Positions 21,431-32,695 of a DNA stretch of 64,000 nucleotides are shown here, piece by piece. Position 1 is the first letter of the stretch. Every line of letters begins with the position of its first letter. The position numbers were made by a program, and so were the translations under genes. This stretch comes from Branchiostoma floridae. Taxonomy: Eukaryota > Chordata > Leptocardii > Amphioxiformes > Branchiostomatidae. The stretch is from assembly GCF_000003815.2 (NCBI RefSeq), contig NC_049990.1, positions 22,480,623-22,544,622 on the forward strand, written 5' to 3'. The notes under the pieces were generated by a model that was not told where the DNA came from, searched no databases, and saw only the letters and a program-made list of their open reading frames with translations.

Positions 21431-22335
21431 TCAATGATCTGTTAATAGGTCTCAAGGTCTAATTTGGTTGGATCAAGGACTCTCTTTCAAACCTCTTTGG
21501 TTGGATGCAAAATGTAATGCGTAGATTTCAGCAGAAGAAGTATAAATGTGTACTGTGTAAAATCTTATTGAGTACAGACTTTTGCTAGCTGTAAGTTTCT
21601 GTATATTACTGTGTCACTTGTATATATAGCAGAGAACAGTCTAAGGCGTCACTGAAACAGAAAGAAAATATTGTCTTGATCACATAACATCTTACTAGTA
21701 CCAACAAAAAGCAAAAATCTACAAAAGTTCAGGTGTGACATCTTGCCAACTGCTTTGCTGATTGTTTAACAGTTAGCTACAATCCGTTGTTTTCTACTAT
21801 TCTTTGGAAATGTATGTTTTAATGTATTAGAATCCGATCCATCTTTTCAACTTGTACGATATTTTTACAATCAAAAATGCCCTGCATAATGCCTCGCATC
21901 GGCTCAAGCACAGTGCACCATTAAACTATCTAAATTCTCGTCAATCCCCACACACTGGTTTTACTAAAAAAACTATATACCGTTCCTTGGAAATATGTTT
22001 CAATGTGTCCGAATTCATGATCACTATCTTTTCAAATTGTACGTTACTCTTACGATCGAAAATGTCCTGCAGGACCTCCTGCAGCTGCATATATAGACGC
22101 ACGCCCCCCTCCCACCCGCACGTAAACTGTTCCAATCGTTGCACAATAAACTTGACTGTATACCCTCCACAAAATCTTTCGTCAAATGTCGTGCTCATTT
22201 TACTCACATGACACTACGCCTTAGAATGTAATGTTATATTTTAATACATCCGAATTCCAGAAAGATAACTTTACAAACTGTACCAATTTCTGTACGATAA
22301 AAATCTCACCTCCTCCGCACCGTCAACGCCCGTGA
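21431..22335. other. no gene seen
   Basis: AT-rich sequence. A weak near-repeat is seen between about 21780-21960 and 21980-22210 (ACTATTCTTTGGAAATGTATG against ACCGTTCCTTGGAAATATGTT-like blocks), which suggests an old duplication. No coding feature is supported. Confidence 0.4.
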
Positions 22336-22550
22336 GGGTATTTACCGGAATAACCCGAAATGACCCGGAATAACCCGGAATAACCGTAATATTTCTTGTT
22401 CCCATGGCCATATATACATTATTTTATGCCAAAATATTGCATTCTGCGATCTTAACTTATCAAAGCACACTGTATTTCGGTAGCTTTCATCCTTTATTAA
22501 GGTTATTCCGGGTTATTCCGGGTTATTCCGGGTTATTCCGCTAAATACCC
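22336..22550. mobile_element. foldback element with GGAATAACCC-repeat arms
   Basis: The left arm (22336-22387) reads GGGTATTTACCGGAATAACC and continues with more AATAACCCGG units; the right arm (22500-22550) is the reverse complement, with four GGTTATTCCG units before CTAAATACCC. The arms are about 50 bp and enclose about 110 bp. The tandem units inside the arms are typical of foldback-type elements. Confidence 0.8.
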
Positions 22551-22726
22551 GGACCCGTCAACGCTATCGCAAAATGAACCGTGCGATTTAACGACAACTC
22601 CTCAAATGTTACATGACCAGTGTTTTACTGCAAATCAAGAAACATTTTCCTTTCCTAGACTTTGCTAATGAGCGCTGCAATGTTTTCTGTACGAGTAGAG
22701 GTCATGGATAAACAGTATTCTTACAA

Positions 22727-22843
22727 CGTTTATTTGAAGGGCTAAGAAGGGCTGAGAATTGTCGTAAAAACGCACGGTACATTGCGTTTATTTGAAGGGC
22801 TGAGAAGGGCTGAGAATTGTCGTAAAAACGCACGGTACATTTT
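22727..22843. repeat. 58-bp tandem duplication
   Basis: Two adjacent copies of a 58-bp unit beginning CGTTTATTTGAAGGGCT and ending GCACGGTACATT, differing by about two bases. Each unit contains a smaller internal repeat GAAGGGCT. Confidence 0.9.
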
Positions 22844-23705
22844 GCGACCATAGCAGACCCATCCAAGGACGAACCATTAAACCGGGGACAAAGCCGGGCG
22901 CCTGCGGCGCCCCGGCAAAAATCGATATTGTACGGAGTGATGGAAAAGTACGCCTTTCTCCAAAGTGTAGTAATCAGTCTTATAATGTTCCTTCGGCTTT
23001 TTGCTTTATGATGTAGTAACGAATGTTGAAATCTTATAGATTTTTGAGCATTTGAGCCGTTTTGATGACCTCAGTGCATATAATGGAACATTATAATTTT
23101 TTGTAAAGGGCGCACGTAGAACCGGTCATTTACACTTTATCTGACATGAGGTCAACGTTCGCGCGGATGTACGACCATTGACCGCTCCATTTGGCATTCG
23201 GTTTAACGGCAGCAAACGTGACAGGGCATTAAATATTCGTGGGGCACTCGCGGACGTATCGTGCAACATTCTGTAGTCCAATGACAGAGAAGTCCTACCA
23301 AAGCTTCAGTGAAAACAGGGTGACCAAAGAAAATCGTATTCAAAAGTAGTATGCGCCTCAAGTAGTATGCGCCTCGGATCTGAGCAACGAATTGTCCGGG
23401 CGTCACGGAAATATATTTATACTTTATAGGAGTACATTATATATCTTTGTTATCACTGTAGTCGGGCACTTATATTGGTAACGTATTAATATGTACGTAA
23501 TCTGACGTCACCTAGGTTTTAAATCTTTAAAATCCGTGAACGCGATAAAGTCACTACTCACAATAGCAGGCGATTTACAGTCAAAATGCCGTCATCTCTA
23601 TTGTTATAAAAGAGTGATTCATTCCATTCTTTTCATTTCAAATTAGCTTCAATGTTTCAGGAGACAGTGTTCCCTCGGATTTAAATGGTATCCATGAAGT
23701 CCTTG
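22844..23705. other. no gene seen
   Basis: Non-coding. A short direct repeat, AAGTAGTATGCGCCTC, is present twice near 23344-23375. Nothing else is supported. Confidence 0.4.
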
Positions 23706-23707
23706 GG

Positions 23708-23790
23708 TTTTGTTTGGTATGATTCGGTCCAGGGATCTAACTCTCGATCTACTGCATGCAAAGTGCGCCCTCTACCAGCCATTGGGCCAC
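23708..23790 (-). repeat. tRNA-like sequence (tRNA-derived SINE head or pseudogene)
   Basis: On the minus strand the sequence has TGGCCCAATGG, a good RNA polymerase III A box, and about 40 bases later GAGTTAGATCCC, a weak B box. The cloverleaf is not convincing, so this is more likely a decayed tRNA-derived repeat than a gene. It abuts the terminal repeat of the F2 element that follows. Confidence 0.4.
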
Positions 23791-24684
23791 GTTGATTTGA
23801 TTATATGGATGACATCCGCGCTCGCACGATTTTTCGGCCATTTCAACAACAACAAAAAGTTTTCGACCACACAATAAATTGTGCAAAGCAGCTGTAAAAT
23901 GAGCACAAATGTTCCGTAGATTGAAATCAAAAGTATCAGAAAACAGATAACTAATGCCATAGAATGCCAAAATGAATCTAAAGTCAAAGAATAAGTCTTT
24001 TTTATAAGATGTGAAAGGACAGAAAGAAGAAAAAAAATCTATTGTTGCAATTGGTTGGGGGAGGTACCAGTACAGAAAATTCAGGTCCAAAGGATCATTT
24101 CCAGGTCCAGACATGAACCTGGACCTGATTGTCTGTGGAAACTTGAGAACTGGCAATACTCAAAACAATGGCAATTGGTCAATTTTGCTACAAAGGAATC
24201 TGTTTGGTGGATTATTGGACTCCCACTGCATTTTAAAATCCCATCTCCATGTAATAAACTTAATTAAGGCTAACTGTCTCTGTACCTTTGACTGTAGAAA
24301 CTTGGTGCAATTGACTATAAACTCTACTTGACTTCGCTCTTGTTGTCTTCTTGGTCCCCCGGTTAGACCCGAAATGGCTGCCGACATTGTGTGTCCATTT
24401 TGTAATTGGCGAAACCTGTTCCTCTGATTTTTTTTTCAGGTCTGTTTTTTTTCGGATTGGTCCAAGAAGAAAAAAATGTTTTGCACCCGTATGATGTACT
24501 GGTCCCTACACCTAACTGTCGGTATACCATACTATGTATGTTTAGTCCTATGTTCAACCTTCCTGGCCACTTTGATTTCATACTGAAGGCAACTTTTTTG
24601 GGGGGGCCAAACTTTTTTTTTATTCGCTCGCTCGCATCAGTTTTGGAGTTCCCGGAGGATGTCATCCATATAATCAAATCAACA
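23789..24684. mobile_element. MITE-like family F2, copy a (~0.9 kb)
   Basis: The left end TTGATTTGATTATATGGATG and its exact reverse complement at the right end (near 24658-24682) define terminal inverted repeats of about 27 bp. The same ends occur at 52385-52412, 62734 and 63058. Interior ORFs show no transposase motif. Confidence 0.75.
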
Positions 24685-24874
24685 TGGCATTGCTGTTACT
24701 GAATCACAACAATTAATTTTCAGTACAAACTGCTAGTTATCCAACTGATTTGGCTCTGAGTTTCTGATAAGCTAATAATGCAGAATTTATAGCACCCAAA
24801 CCCTTTAAAAGTTTCATTTCTTTAGAATTAAAAGTTGATTCCTGTTTGTTTCAGAAATAAAAGCCTTCATAAAA

Positions 24875-27800
24875 ATGCCACCGCAAGAGGAAGAGAAGAT
24901 AACAGCTAGCAACGGAGTGCCCCCACGTGACCGACTGGTGACGTGGGCCGAGGTCCGTTCCCATGACAACAAGCACGACCTGTGGTTCGTCATTGATGGC
25001 ATGGTCTATGACGTCACTAACTGGTCCAAACGTCACCCGGGAGGAGCCAAGATCCTGAGTCACTACGCTGGACAGGATGCCTCCGTAAGTTGTGAAACCA
25101 ACTACGTATTCGCTTCACGTGATTTTAATCCAGTTCAGCGTCCGCCATGTTGGATGATTAAAGATATGTGAGGTCATGTTGTAAAGAATGTTCGAAAACA
25201 ACCGACTGTTCTCGGACCTACTAACATGTTCTTTTTTATGCCATTGCTTCTTCCATGAACACCACGCTATAACATAGTATAAGTGATTCATGTGTCAGCT
25301 GAGAACAACAAGGGTTTATCCCTACGTCACATTTTCAAACCGGAGCTTTCGAGAACGAAAAGTATGCTATAAAGACACCAAACTACACAGAACGTAAATA
25401 GAATAGTCGTGGGCATTATTTGCGTATATTTCTACGTCTGCATTTCGATTTTTCATGTCCCGGTCTGGAAATGAAAATGTGACATTTGCCCTAAAGAGCG
25501 ATACATCTGAATTTCATGTTCACGTGCTGTTTGATTCTTGTTTCGCTAGGAGGCGTGGCTTTCCTTCCACAACGACAAGGCAACGGTGAGGAAGTACATG
25601 AAGCCGTTATGTATCGGGAGGTTGGAAGACGGGGGTCCGAAGGAAGCGGAACAGATCAAAAAGGACTTCCGTGAGCTGAGAGAGACAGTGGACAAAATGG
25701 TGAGATATAGTCATGTGAATATGGCCTTCGACACAAGTTTGTGTTTTAGGGTCCATGTGTACGTCTCCCGGATTGTTTGTTTGTTTGTTTGTTTGTTTGC
25801 ATGCATATGCACAGTATAACTCGAGAAGTTTGTGGGTCTTGATGATATTTGGTATGCTGTTGGGTGTAAGTGAGATGGAGAAAGAATCAGATTTTGGGCC
25901 CTCCAGTGGCTTTCATTGGTACTGTAGTAGAGCTTCCGTTCTTTCTACCTCTTGTGTCGTGCAGACATATTACATGTATGGTAATGATTTTAGTGCGAGA
26001 GATAGCTCTTGTGCTTGTTTAAAAGACATTTCTGTGAGAACGCCAGTGGGTTTCATGATGGTTGTTTGTTTTTGTACTTTTCAGGGGTTGTTCAAGCCCA
26101 GCTACACCTTCTTTGGCGTGCACCTAGCCCACATCGTCCTCCTTGACGTGCTGGCGTACCTCATCATCGCTCACTACGGGGCAGGGTGGGTGCCGGTCGT
26201 CTTAGCCAGTATTGCCCTCGCAATATCCCAGGTAAAAGATTCGTAAGAAACTTGATACGGTTTTTATAGTGGACAGACTTGCGCTGTCACCTTTATCCCC
26301 GGGGTAACCTATGTCTGTTGTTTCTAAAAACATTTTTTTAGTATTTAGGGATATCAAGTCAACGGACAGTGGTTTAAAAAATTAAATATTGTCAAAATAT
26401 TGCACTTCAAAACCACCGTACTTGATATACCTAAATACCTTTTTTTTCCAAATAATGGATATAGGTCACCCCGCGGATAAAGGTGAACTAGTACTATCAA
26501 CACGTTTTACGTACGGAATTTTACTGTCGTTTGTATCTATATCGATAGGTTTTTCTTCATACTTATGTGCTGCAGTTATTTCTAAAATGTTCATTAATTT
26601 CTAATCTGTCACCTTAATATCCATAGATACCATGTTTTTAAAACAGAGGATATAGGTTACCACGTGAATGAAGGTAAACCAGCTGTATTTACCGTATATC
26701 ATTGTCGTAAGTCACACGTTTCTGTTACCGCTACTGAAACATCGACGTTATTATTTTTTTGTAGAATAATCGACTTTCTTTGTCTCCAGACCCAGGCAGG
26801 CTGGCTACAGCATGACTTCGGCCACTTGTCTGTCTTCAAGACGAAGTGGATGGACAACTTAGCCCATCAAGTGGTCATCGGGCTCTTAAAGGTGCGATGG
26901 AACTGTGTCCTCCCCCAAAATCCTAAATTATATCATCTTTGCTGTGTATGATCGGTAGCTGCCAAATGCATTTGCGTTGCAAGTTTTGAATATATTGTCC
27001 AAAATGTGCACAAAACTCTACACATTTGGGACCGCATTCTAAAATTCATATATAAAGTATACCCCTGTACGTTCAGGACCGCATTGGAAACGCCACATAA
27101 AATACTTCAAGCTTGGGAACGCATCTGTGAGCAGCGACACCTATAGCTGCAGTACAATGTGAGCCAGTCAGAATTGCCCCAAGGAAGGTGACAGGCGGTC
27201 ACCGAATCGTCGTTGTGAATAAAGCAAGGGGTTGTGAAAAAAGAGTCTCTTTACCCAGTGAATTACCAAGCTGATTAAACTATTCACGGATCAAAAATGT
27301 ACAATGATGTGCAACGCACAATGTACAATGATGTCTGTTCTAACTGTTGTTTTATATCGTTGGTCACACAGGGGGCGTCATCCGCTTGGTGGAAGAATCA
27401 ACACTACCAACATCACGCCAAGCCTAACGTGGTGAGTTGGACCTACAATTATATCCTGTATATCATAGATAGAAAATTCATATGTATACGTACTGATTCA
27501 TGTGCAGGTAAAAATTGGAAACTGTATATTACGCTTTATCGTCGCGATCAACAAAAAATGATCAACTGGTCAACTAAACACACGCGCGTGTTCTACCGAA
27601 AACGCAACGTTCTAGCGAAGGTTACTTGATAACATTGAATCTTGTTCATAGTACGAGTAACGTTTGATGATTACAGATCCATAAGGACCCGGATATTCGC
27701 GTGGAGCGTGTTTTCGTTGTTGGTGACGTCATGCCCGTGGAGGTGGCGATGAAGAACAAGAAGAGCGCCCCGTACAACTGGCAACATCTCTACTACATGG

Positions 27801-30800
27801 GTAAGTCACAGTCTGCTACACAACTGGCAACATCTCTACTACATGGGTAAGTCACGGTCTGCCGTACAACTGGCAACATCTCTACTACATGGGTAAGTCA
27901 CAGTCTGCTGCACAACTGGCAACATCTCTACTACATGGGTAAGTCACGGTCTGCCGTACAACTGGCAACATCTCTACTACATGGGAAAGTCACAGTCCGC
28001 CGTACAACTGGCAACATCTCTACTACATGGGTAAGTCACAGTCTGCCGTACAACTGGCAACATCGATCTCTACTACCGATGGGTAAGACACAGACTGCCG
28101 TACAACTGGCAACATCAGATCTACTACATGGGTAAGTCACAGACTGTCGTAAAACTGGCAACATCTCTACTACATGGGTAAGTCACAGTCTGCCGTACAA
28201 CTGGCAACATCTCTACTACATGGGTAAGTCACGGTCTGCCATGCAACTGGTAACATCTCTACTACATGGGTAAGTCAAAGTCTGCCGTACAACTGGTAAC
28301 ATCTCTACTACATGGGTAAGTCACAGTCTGCCGTACAACTGGCAACATCTCTACTAGAGATGTACAAGTAACTACTATCGCTAGGTGGCGTCGCGACAGG
28401 AATGTCGTACCAAGTGTGACTGACGTGTGTGTTTGTCTCTCACAGTCCTGACGGTGGCGCTGGTGCCCGTCTACTACCATATCATGGTGTACCGCTTCAT
28501 CTTCACACGGCAGAAGTGGCATGTACGTAAATTTACTATCTTCCACATTCATAAAATAAACCACTCGTATAAGATGAATTTCGTGTCTTAAAATTGTGTA
28601 CCGATACCACACAATTCGTAAGTGTTACGCTCGCTCTTTAATGTATCATGTCGATATTTAATACATATAGAAAGCTACAGTGACTATGATTTATAGACAT
28701 ATAATGGGTCTGAAAAATGTAAAACATACACACATATGCGTATAGATCGATACAACACAAACATCAGTTAAAATGGGTTTCTTATAGTGCTTAATTTGAT
28801 ACCCATCTCATGTACAAGTCCTAGTGATATTCCCATTTTACCACAGGAGCTCGTGTTGGCGGTTTTGTTTCCCGTCATCTTCGTCACATCTTTCTACCCG
28901 CACGTGGGACTGACGAAAACCATCGCGATGTATGTATTGATGAGGTACGTTACATCCCTATTAGAATGAGGAAATTTTGGTACGCCCTTCTAGCATCGTC
29001 AGCTATAAAAACGAATCATGAAACTACTTTACGTTCGTACAACTAGAAATCAGTCATTCATTACTTATCAATCAATTTTTTGCTTGCATCATTACTTAGG
29101 CGAATGGGAAAAGCGAAAACGTTTTCTCTTGTTTGTTTGCCTACACGTAATGCTACGTTGCAAAATCACACTCTTGCAGGGCTATAGAGAGCCAGTGGTT
29201 CACCTGGGCTACACAGATGAGCCACATCCCCATGGACATAGACAAGGACAAGGACAAAGCCTGGGTTACCATGCAGGTATGTACGCGCATCTGGCGTCCT
29301 TTTGCATACTTTTTCACCAATGTTTCATATGTACAGCACAAGGTTCAGCAAAGGTACTTCAGCACTAAGGACAGGGAAGGTCCTTCAGCACTATGGACAG
29401 GGAAGGTCCTTCAGCACTAAGGACAGGGAAGGTCCTTCAGCACTATGGACAGGGAAGGTTCTTCAGCACTAAGGACAGGGAAGGTCCTTCAGCACTAAGG
29501 ACAGGGAAGGTCCTTCAGCACTAAGGACAGGGAGGTCCTTCAGTACTAAGGACAGGGAAGGTCCTTTAGCACCAAGGACAGGGAAGGTTCTTCAGCACTA
29601 AGGACAGGGAGGTCCTTCAGTACTAAGGACAGGGAAGGTTCTTCAGCCCTAAGGACAGGGAAGGTCCTTCAGCATTAAGGACAGGGGTGGTCCTTCAGCA
29701 CTTATCATAGATGCTACACTCTGCACTCATTTTTACTGAAATCATGTTCTCGACCGTAGTTGTCGTATCCTAAAGTCAATGAATAGTATCGAAATACACA
29801 ATATAATCTATATCATCTTGACGGAAGCTCTATCATATAACTGTCTTTGCACGTCCTTACGTACACGTTGATAGGTTGAACTTTACTCTTTGCTTATATT
29901 CATAACCGTTAGACTTATAAATTGTAATCATAAGTATAGGATACGATTCCATAAAAAATGGAATGATAGTTCATGTTATAAGTTAATTATGAGATAGTAT
30001 ACATATCAAGTCTCTGTTGTCTCCTATTGTAGATGCATGCTACCTGCAACGTTGAGAAGAGTCACTTCAACGACTGGTTCACCGGACATCTCAACTTCCA
30101 AATCGAGCATCAGTAAGTACAACATTTATTTCTCTTACCGTTAAATTTTCACTGTCAGTCTCTGTATATTTTGGAATCACCACAGGTATGACACGAAAAT
30201 GTTGTCTTTTGATATTAGCATATCTCGAACAGAAATATGATTATGAACCTTTTTGTTATAATGGTTTTATATAATTCTACCTATATTTCAGCCTGTTTCC
30301 GACCATGCCACGTCACAACCTGTACAAGGCGACCCCTCTGGTGCAGTCCCTCTGCAAGAAGCACGGGCTGGAGTACACAATCAAGCCGCTAGGGGAGGCA
30401 CTCATCGATATCCTGAGGTAAGAGAAGCTTTCAAGTCAAGTAAAACCAAAGGCAAAAACGCTAAATATTTTTTCTTCAAAAATCTGGAGCTATCATGGCA
30501 TTTGTTATTCTCTTTGCAGCAAGACGTCTTTCATTGGTCATCTTGAAACGTCTTTCTTGGTCGAATTGTGAAGAAGAATATTTAACTGCACAAAGAATTG
30601 GACTTCCTCATGATCTATAGCTATTGTATTTGTAATTCTCTTGGCAGCAAAATATTTGTATTGGTCATCTTGAAAGTTCTTCTGTGTCGGTAGAATACAT
30701 TATGCAGAAGTATCTTCAAATGCAATTTTTAACTGAGTTTATTTCCCGACAAAGACGGGTTGAAAACGTCAATTTTTGTAATCGAAAATGCTGCTTAAAA

Positions 30801-30926
30801 TCCGTCTCTATAAACCTCGTGATGCTGCCTACATTCATGGCATATCTTATCTTTATTTTCAGGAGCCTGAAGAAATCCGGACAACTCTGGCAAGAGACCC
30901 ATTCCCACACCTGGCTCCATGGTTAA
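24875..30926 (+). CDS. front-end (delta-5/delta-6-type) fatty acid desaturase, complete, 12 exons, 444 aa
   Basis: Exons: 24875-25084, 25550-25699, 26085-26231, 26790-26891, 27372-27431, 27677-27800, 28446-28522, 28847-28944, 29180-29276, 30033-30112, 30292-30417, 30863-30926. Every junction is GT/AG with matching phase, and they sum to 445 codons including stop, the usual size of animal FADS1/FADS2. The N-terminal cytochrome b5 domain (residues ~20-100) has the haem ligand motif HPGG. Histidine box 1 is HDFGH (exon 4), box 2 HYQHH (exon 5) and box 3 QIEHH (exons 10-11); the Gln replacing the first His of box 3 is the hallmark of front-end desaturases. Four hydrophobic segments are present. 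The enzyme acts in the endoplasmic reticulum on polyunsaturated acyl-CoA, taking electrons through its fused b5 domain. Regioselectivity cannot be read from sequence, so no FADS1 or FADS2 symbol is given. A splice acceptor just before the ATG (TTTCAG at ~24850) suggests an upstream non-coding exon. Exon 6 ends inside a minisatellite. Confidence 0.95.
25321..25483. mobile_element. MITE family F3, copy a
   Basis: Ends TACGTCACATTTTCAAACCGG-like at the left and CCGGTCTGGAAATG with AAAATGTGAC at the right, giving imperfect terminal inverted repeats. It shares the interior string AGAATAGTCGTGGGCATTAT with copies at 40387 and 59308. It lies in intron 1 of the desaturase. Confidence 0.7.
26286..26492. 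mobile_element. palindromic MITE family F1, copy B
   Basis: Bounded by GTCACCTTTATCC and GGATAAAGGTGAAC, with the central palindrome ATATTGTCAAAATATTG. It lies in desaturase intron 3. Confidence 0.85.
26607..26680. mobile_element. palindromic MITE family F1, deleted copy B'
   Basis: A 74-bp remnant with both family ends (GTCACCTTAATATCC and GATATAGGTTACC then GGTAAACC), but the middle is missing. It lies 115 bp after copy B in the same intron. Confidence 0.6.
27771..28357 (+). repeat. 46-bp minisatellite that duplicates the exon 6 end and splice donor
   Basis: About thirteen tandem copies of a 46-bp unit. The first copy is the last 30 bases of desaturase exon 6 (encoding YNWQHLYYM) plus its donor; each later copy repeats CAACTGGCAACATCTCTACT then ACATGGGTAAGTCAC. 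About ten downstream copies keep an intact GGGTAAG donor; one has GGGAAAG. A 46-bp step shifts the frame, so use of a later donor would usually disrupt the protein. Confidence 0.95.
29340..29702 (+). repeat. 26-bp minisatellite in desaturase intron 9
   Basis: About thirteen tandem copies of a 26-bp unit, AAGGTCCTTCAGCACTAAGG then ACAGGG, with small variants (CACTATGG, CACCAAGG, one-base deletions). The array begins 64 bp after exon 9 ends. Confidence 0.93.
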
Positions 30927-32695
30927 CAACTTTAACAAACATCTGTTTGTGACTCTTACGCAGCCGTTTGAGTTTACAAACAGAAACGTACTGATGATGA
31001 ATATAATACATTTGGTATGTTTGAAAACGTTCATAGTTCCAACAAGCATCTTTAAACATAGATGAAAATTACTTGGAAACAACGAACTAAGAGAATAGCT
31101 ACAGACACCAATGATGAATGGATTGAATAATTGCTCCATTTCAATGGTCGCATCTATCTTTTTCTCTACACCAAAAAGTGTGTGTGTTAGTAGAACGGTC
31201 CCACAGTCATGGACTATAAATGAGTATGCCAATTTGCTGAAATGCATTAGATTAGATTAGATTATTTCTTTTTTCTTGCGTACCCCCATATAGCCCCTTC
31301 AGGGGCAAAGTTGCTGTGGGTGAGGAATTTGGGCGACAGGCCTCCAGTCTAGCTCGGAATGACACAAATGTTGGGGGTGTTACAAAATTAACTACTACAT
31401 TTACCAACAGATGATTCCCAGTTTAATTTAAGTGAGATACGTTATAGTACAAAATACCCTGGTGCTTACAAAGGACTTCGTAATCTCTACACTTAAAAAT
31501 GGCTTCAGTAAAAAGTGGCACACAATCAATTATAGCAAAATTTAAAGAGTGAGAGGGAGAGAAAGACCGTTACTGAAATTTTGAATAGTGAGAGGGAGAG
31601 AATAAAGACCGTTACTGAAAATCTAAATACAATAGTACACATAATACGTTGTATTAACAATCCTATTTCATTCTCTCATGACAAGACATTGTATAAAAAC
31701 ATAAAATGACTTAGATAAGATGGGTAAGAAAAGTAATAATAGTTACACTGGACATATGCATTTGTCGTCATTGCACACACAAAAATTGATGAAATATACA
31801 GCATTATGTATTAGTGGTGTACTTAATCAACACTTGACGGAGATAAAACAAGAAAATATATCTTCACAGATGATAGCCACTTTTCGAGGTTAACAATTTT
31901 GTGGATGTTGAACCATGTTAAAGCAATCATATGAAAGAAAAAAACTCTAAAACAATAAGTTTATAAATCGATTATTTATTCATTCTGTACATACAGTCTA
32001 GTGCGAATTACACAAATGGTCTATTTCAGAGCAAATTATTGTAACTATCATCCATGGGTTGCTACAAAATATGGGCAAAAATAGTACATGTATTTGACAA
32101 ATCCCTCACATTAGTGCATTGTTTACTTGTCATTTTCATTGAACAAACAGCAGTAAGATATCTTGGGCGTTACGAACGATTGTCATTTATTGATAATCCA
32201 AATCCCACAATTTCCTATGTACGCAGGAGTAAGGACATTACATTGTGTCCTCGGTAAGAGTGGTCGGCAACTGGTTCATGGAAATTAGTCGGAATATCAG
32301 GAAGCCCTCAGGCTCTTCCCAGCCTAGGGCCCGGACATCTCCCCATCTGCAGCATAAATCATCACGTTTGTGACGTAACAGTAAGGTATATAGAGAACCA
32401 ACATTTGTAGATGAGTGCAGAGAGGGACACTTTCTTCCCACAGACAACTGCTAAATCTTTGCCTCCCCGAAGACCCGTGTGAACAGGTTAGTGTCAAGCC
32501 CTGCAAAAAGTTACAAACCTGCATATGGATTGAGTCAGTAATGATTCGTTGTACCTGGGAATAGGTCGTGGTAGAGAATCCGAACCGAGAGCGCTGGGTG
32601 ATCAAGCTATGTCGTCCACTCCATATGATCATATTACCTGTATGTAGAACCTTCTCATTGACGAACTTGGACAAGAGGTGGGTGTAGTTGTAGTG
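30927..32695. other. intergenic between desaturase and LRR gene
   Basis: Besides the retroposon tail there is a short tandem duplication at 31548-31625 (GTGAGAGGGAGAG and GACCGTTACTGAAA repeated). The rest is AT-rich with no supported gene. Confidence 0.5.
31246..31400 (-). mobile_element. truncated retroposon 3' tail
   Basis: On the minus strand, a conserved-looking segment with CCTGAAGGGGCTATATGGGG ends in a short (TCTAA)n tail at 31246-31266. A unique body ending in a short pentamer repeat is typical of the 3' end of CR1/L2-like elements or SINEs. No coding sequence remains. Confidence 0.45.

Noticed and set aside
21046-21462. Repetitive ORFs on both strands over the 42-bp array
   Set aside because: The period is a multiple of three, so all frames stay open; no start context or splice links.
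27771-28357. CRISPR-like array
   Set aside because: Units are contiguous with no unique spacers, derive from a coding exon, and the genome is eukaryotic.
24875-30926. Specific assignment as FADS1 or FADS2
   Set aside because: Invertebrate front-end desaturases cannot be assigned delta-5 or delta-6 activity from motifs alone; only the subclass is claimed.
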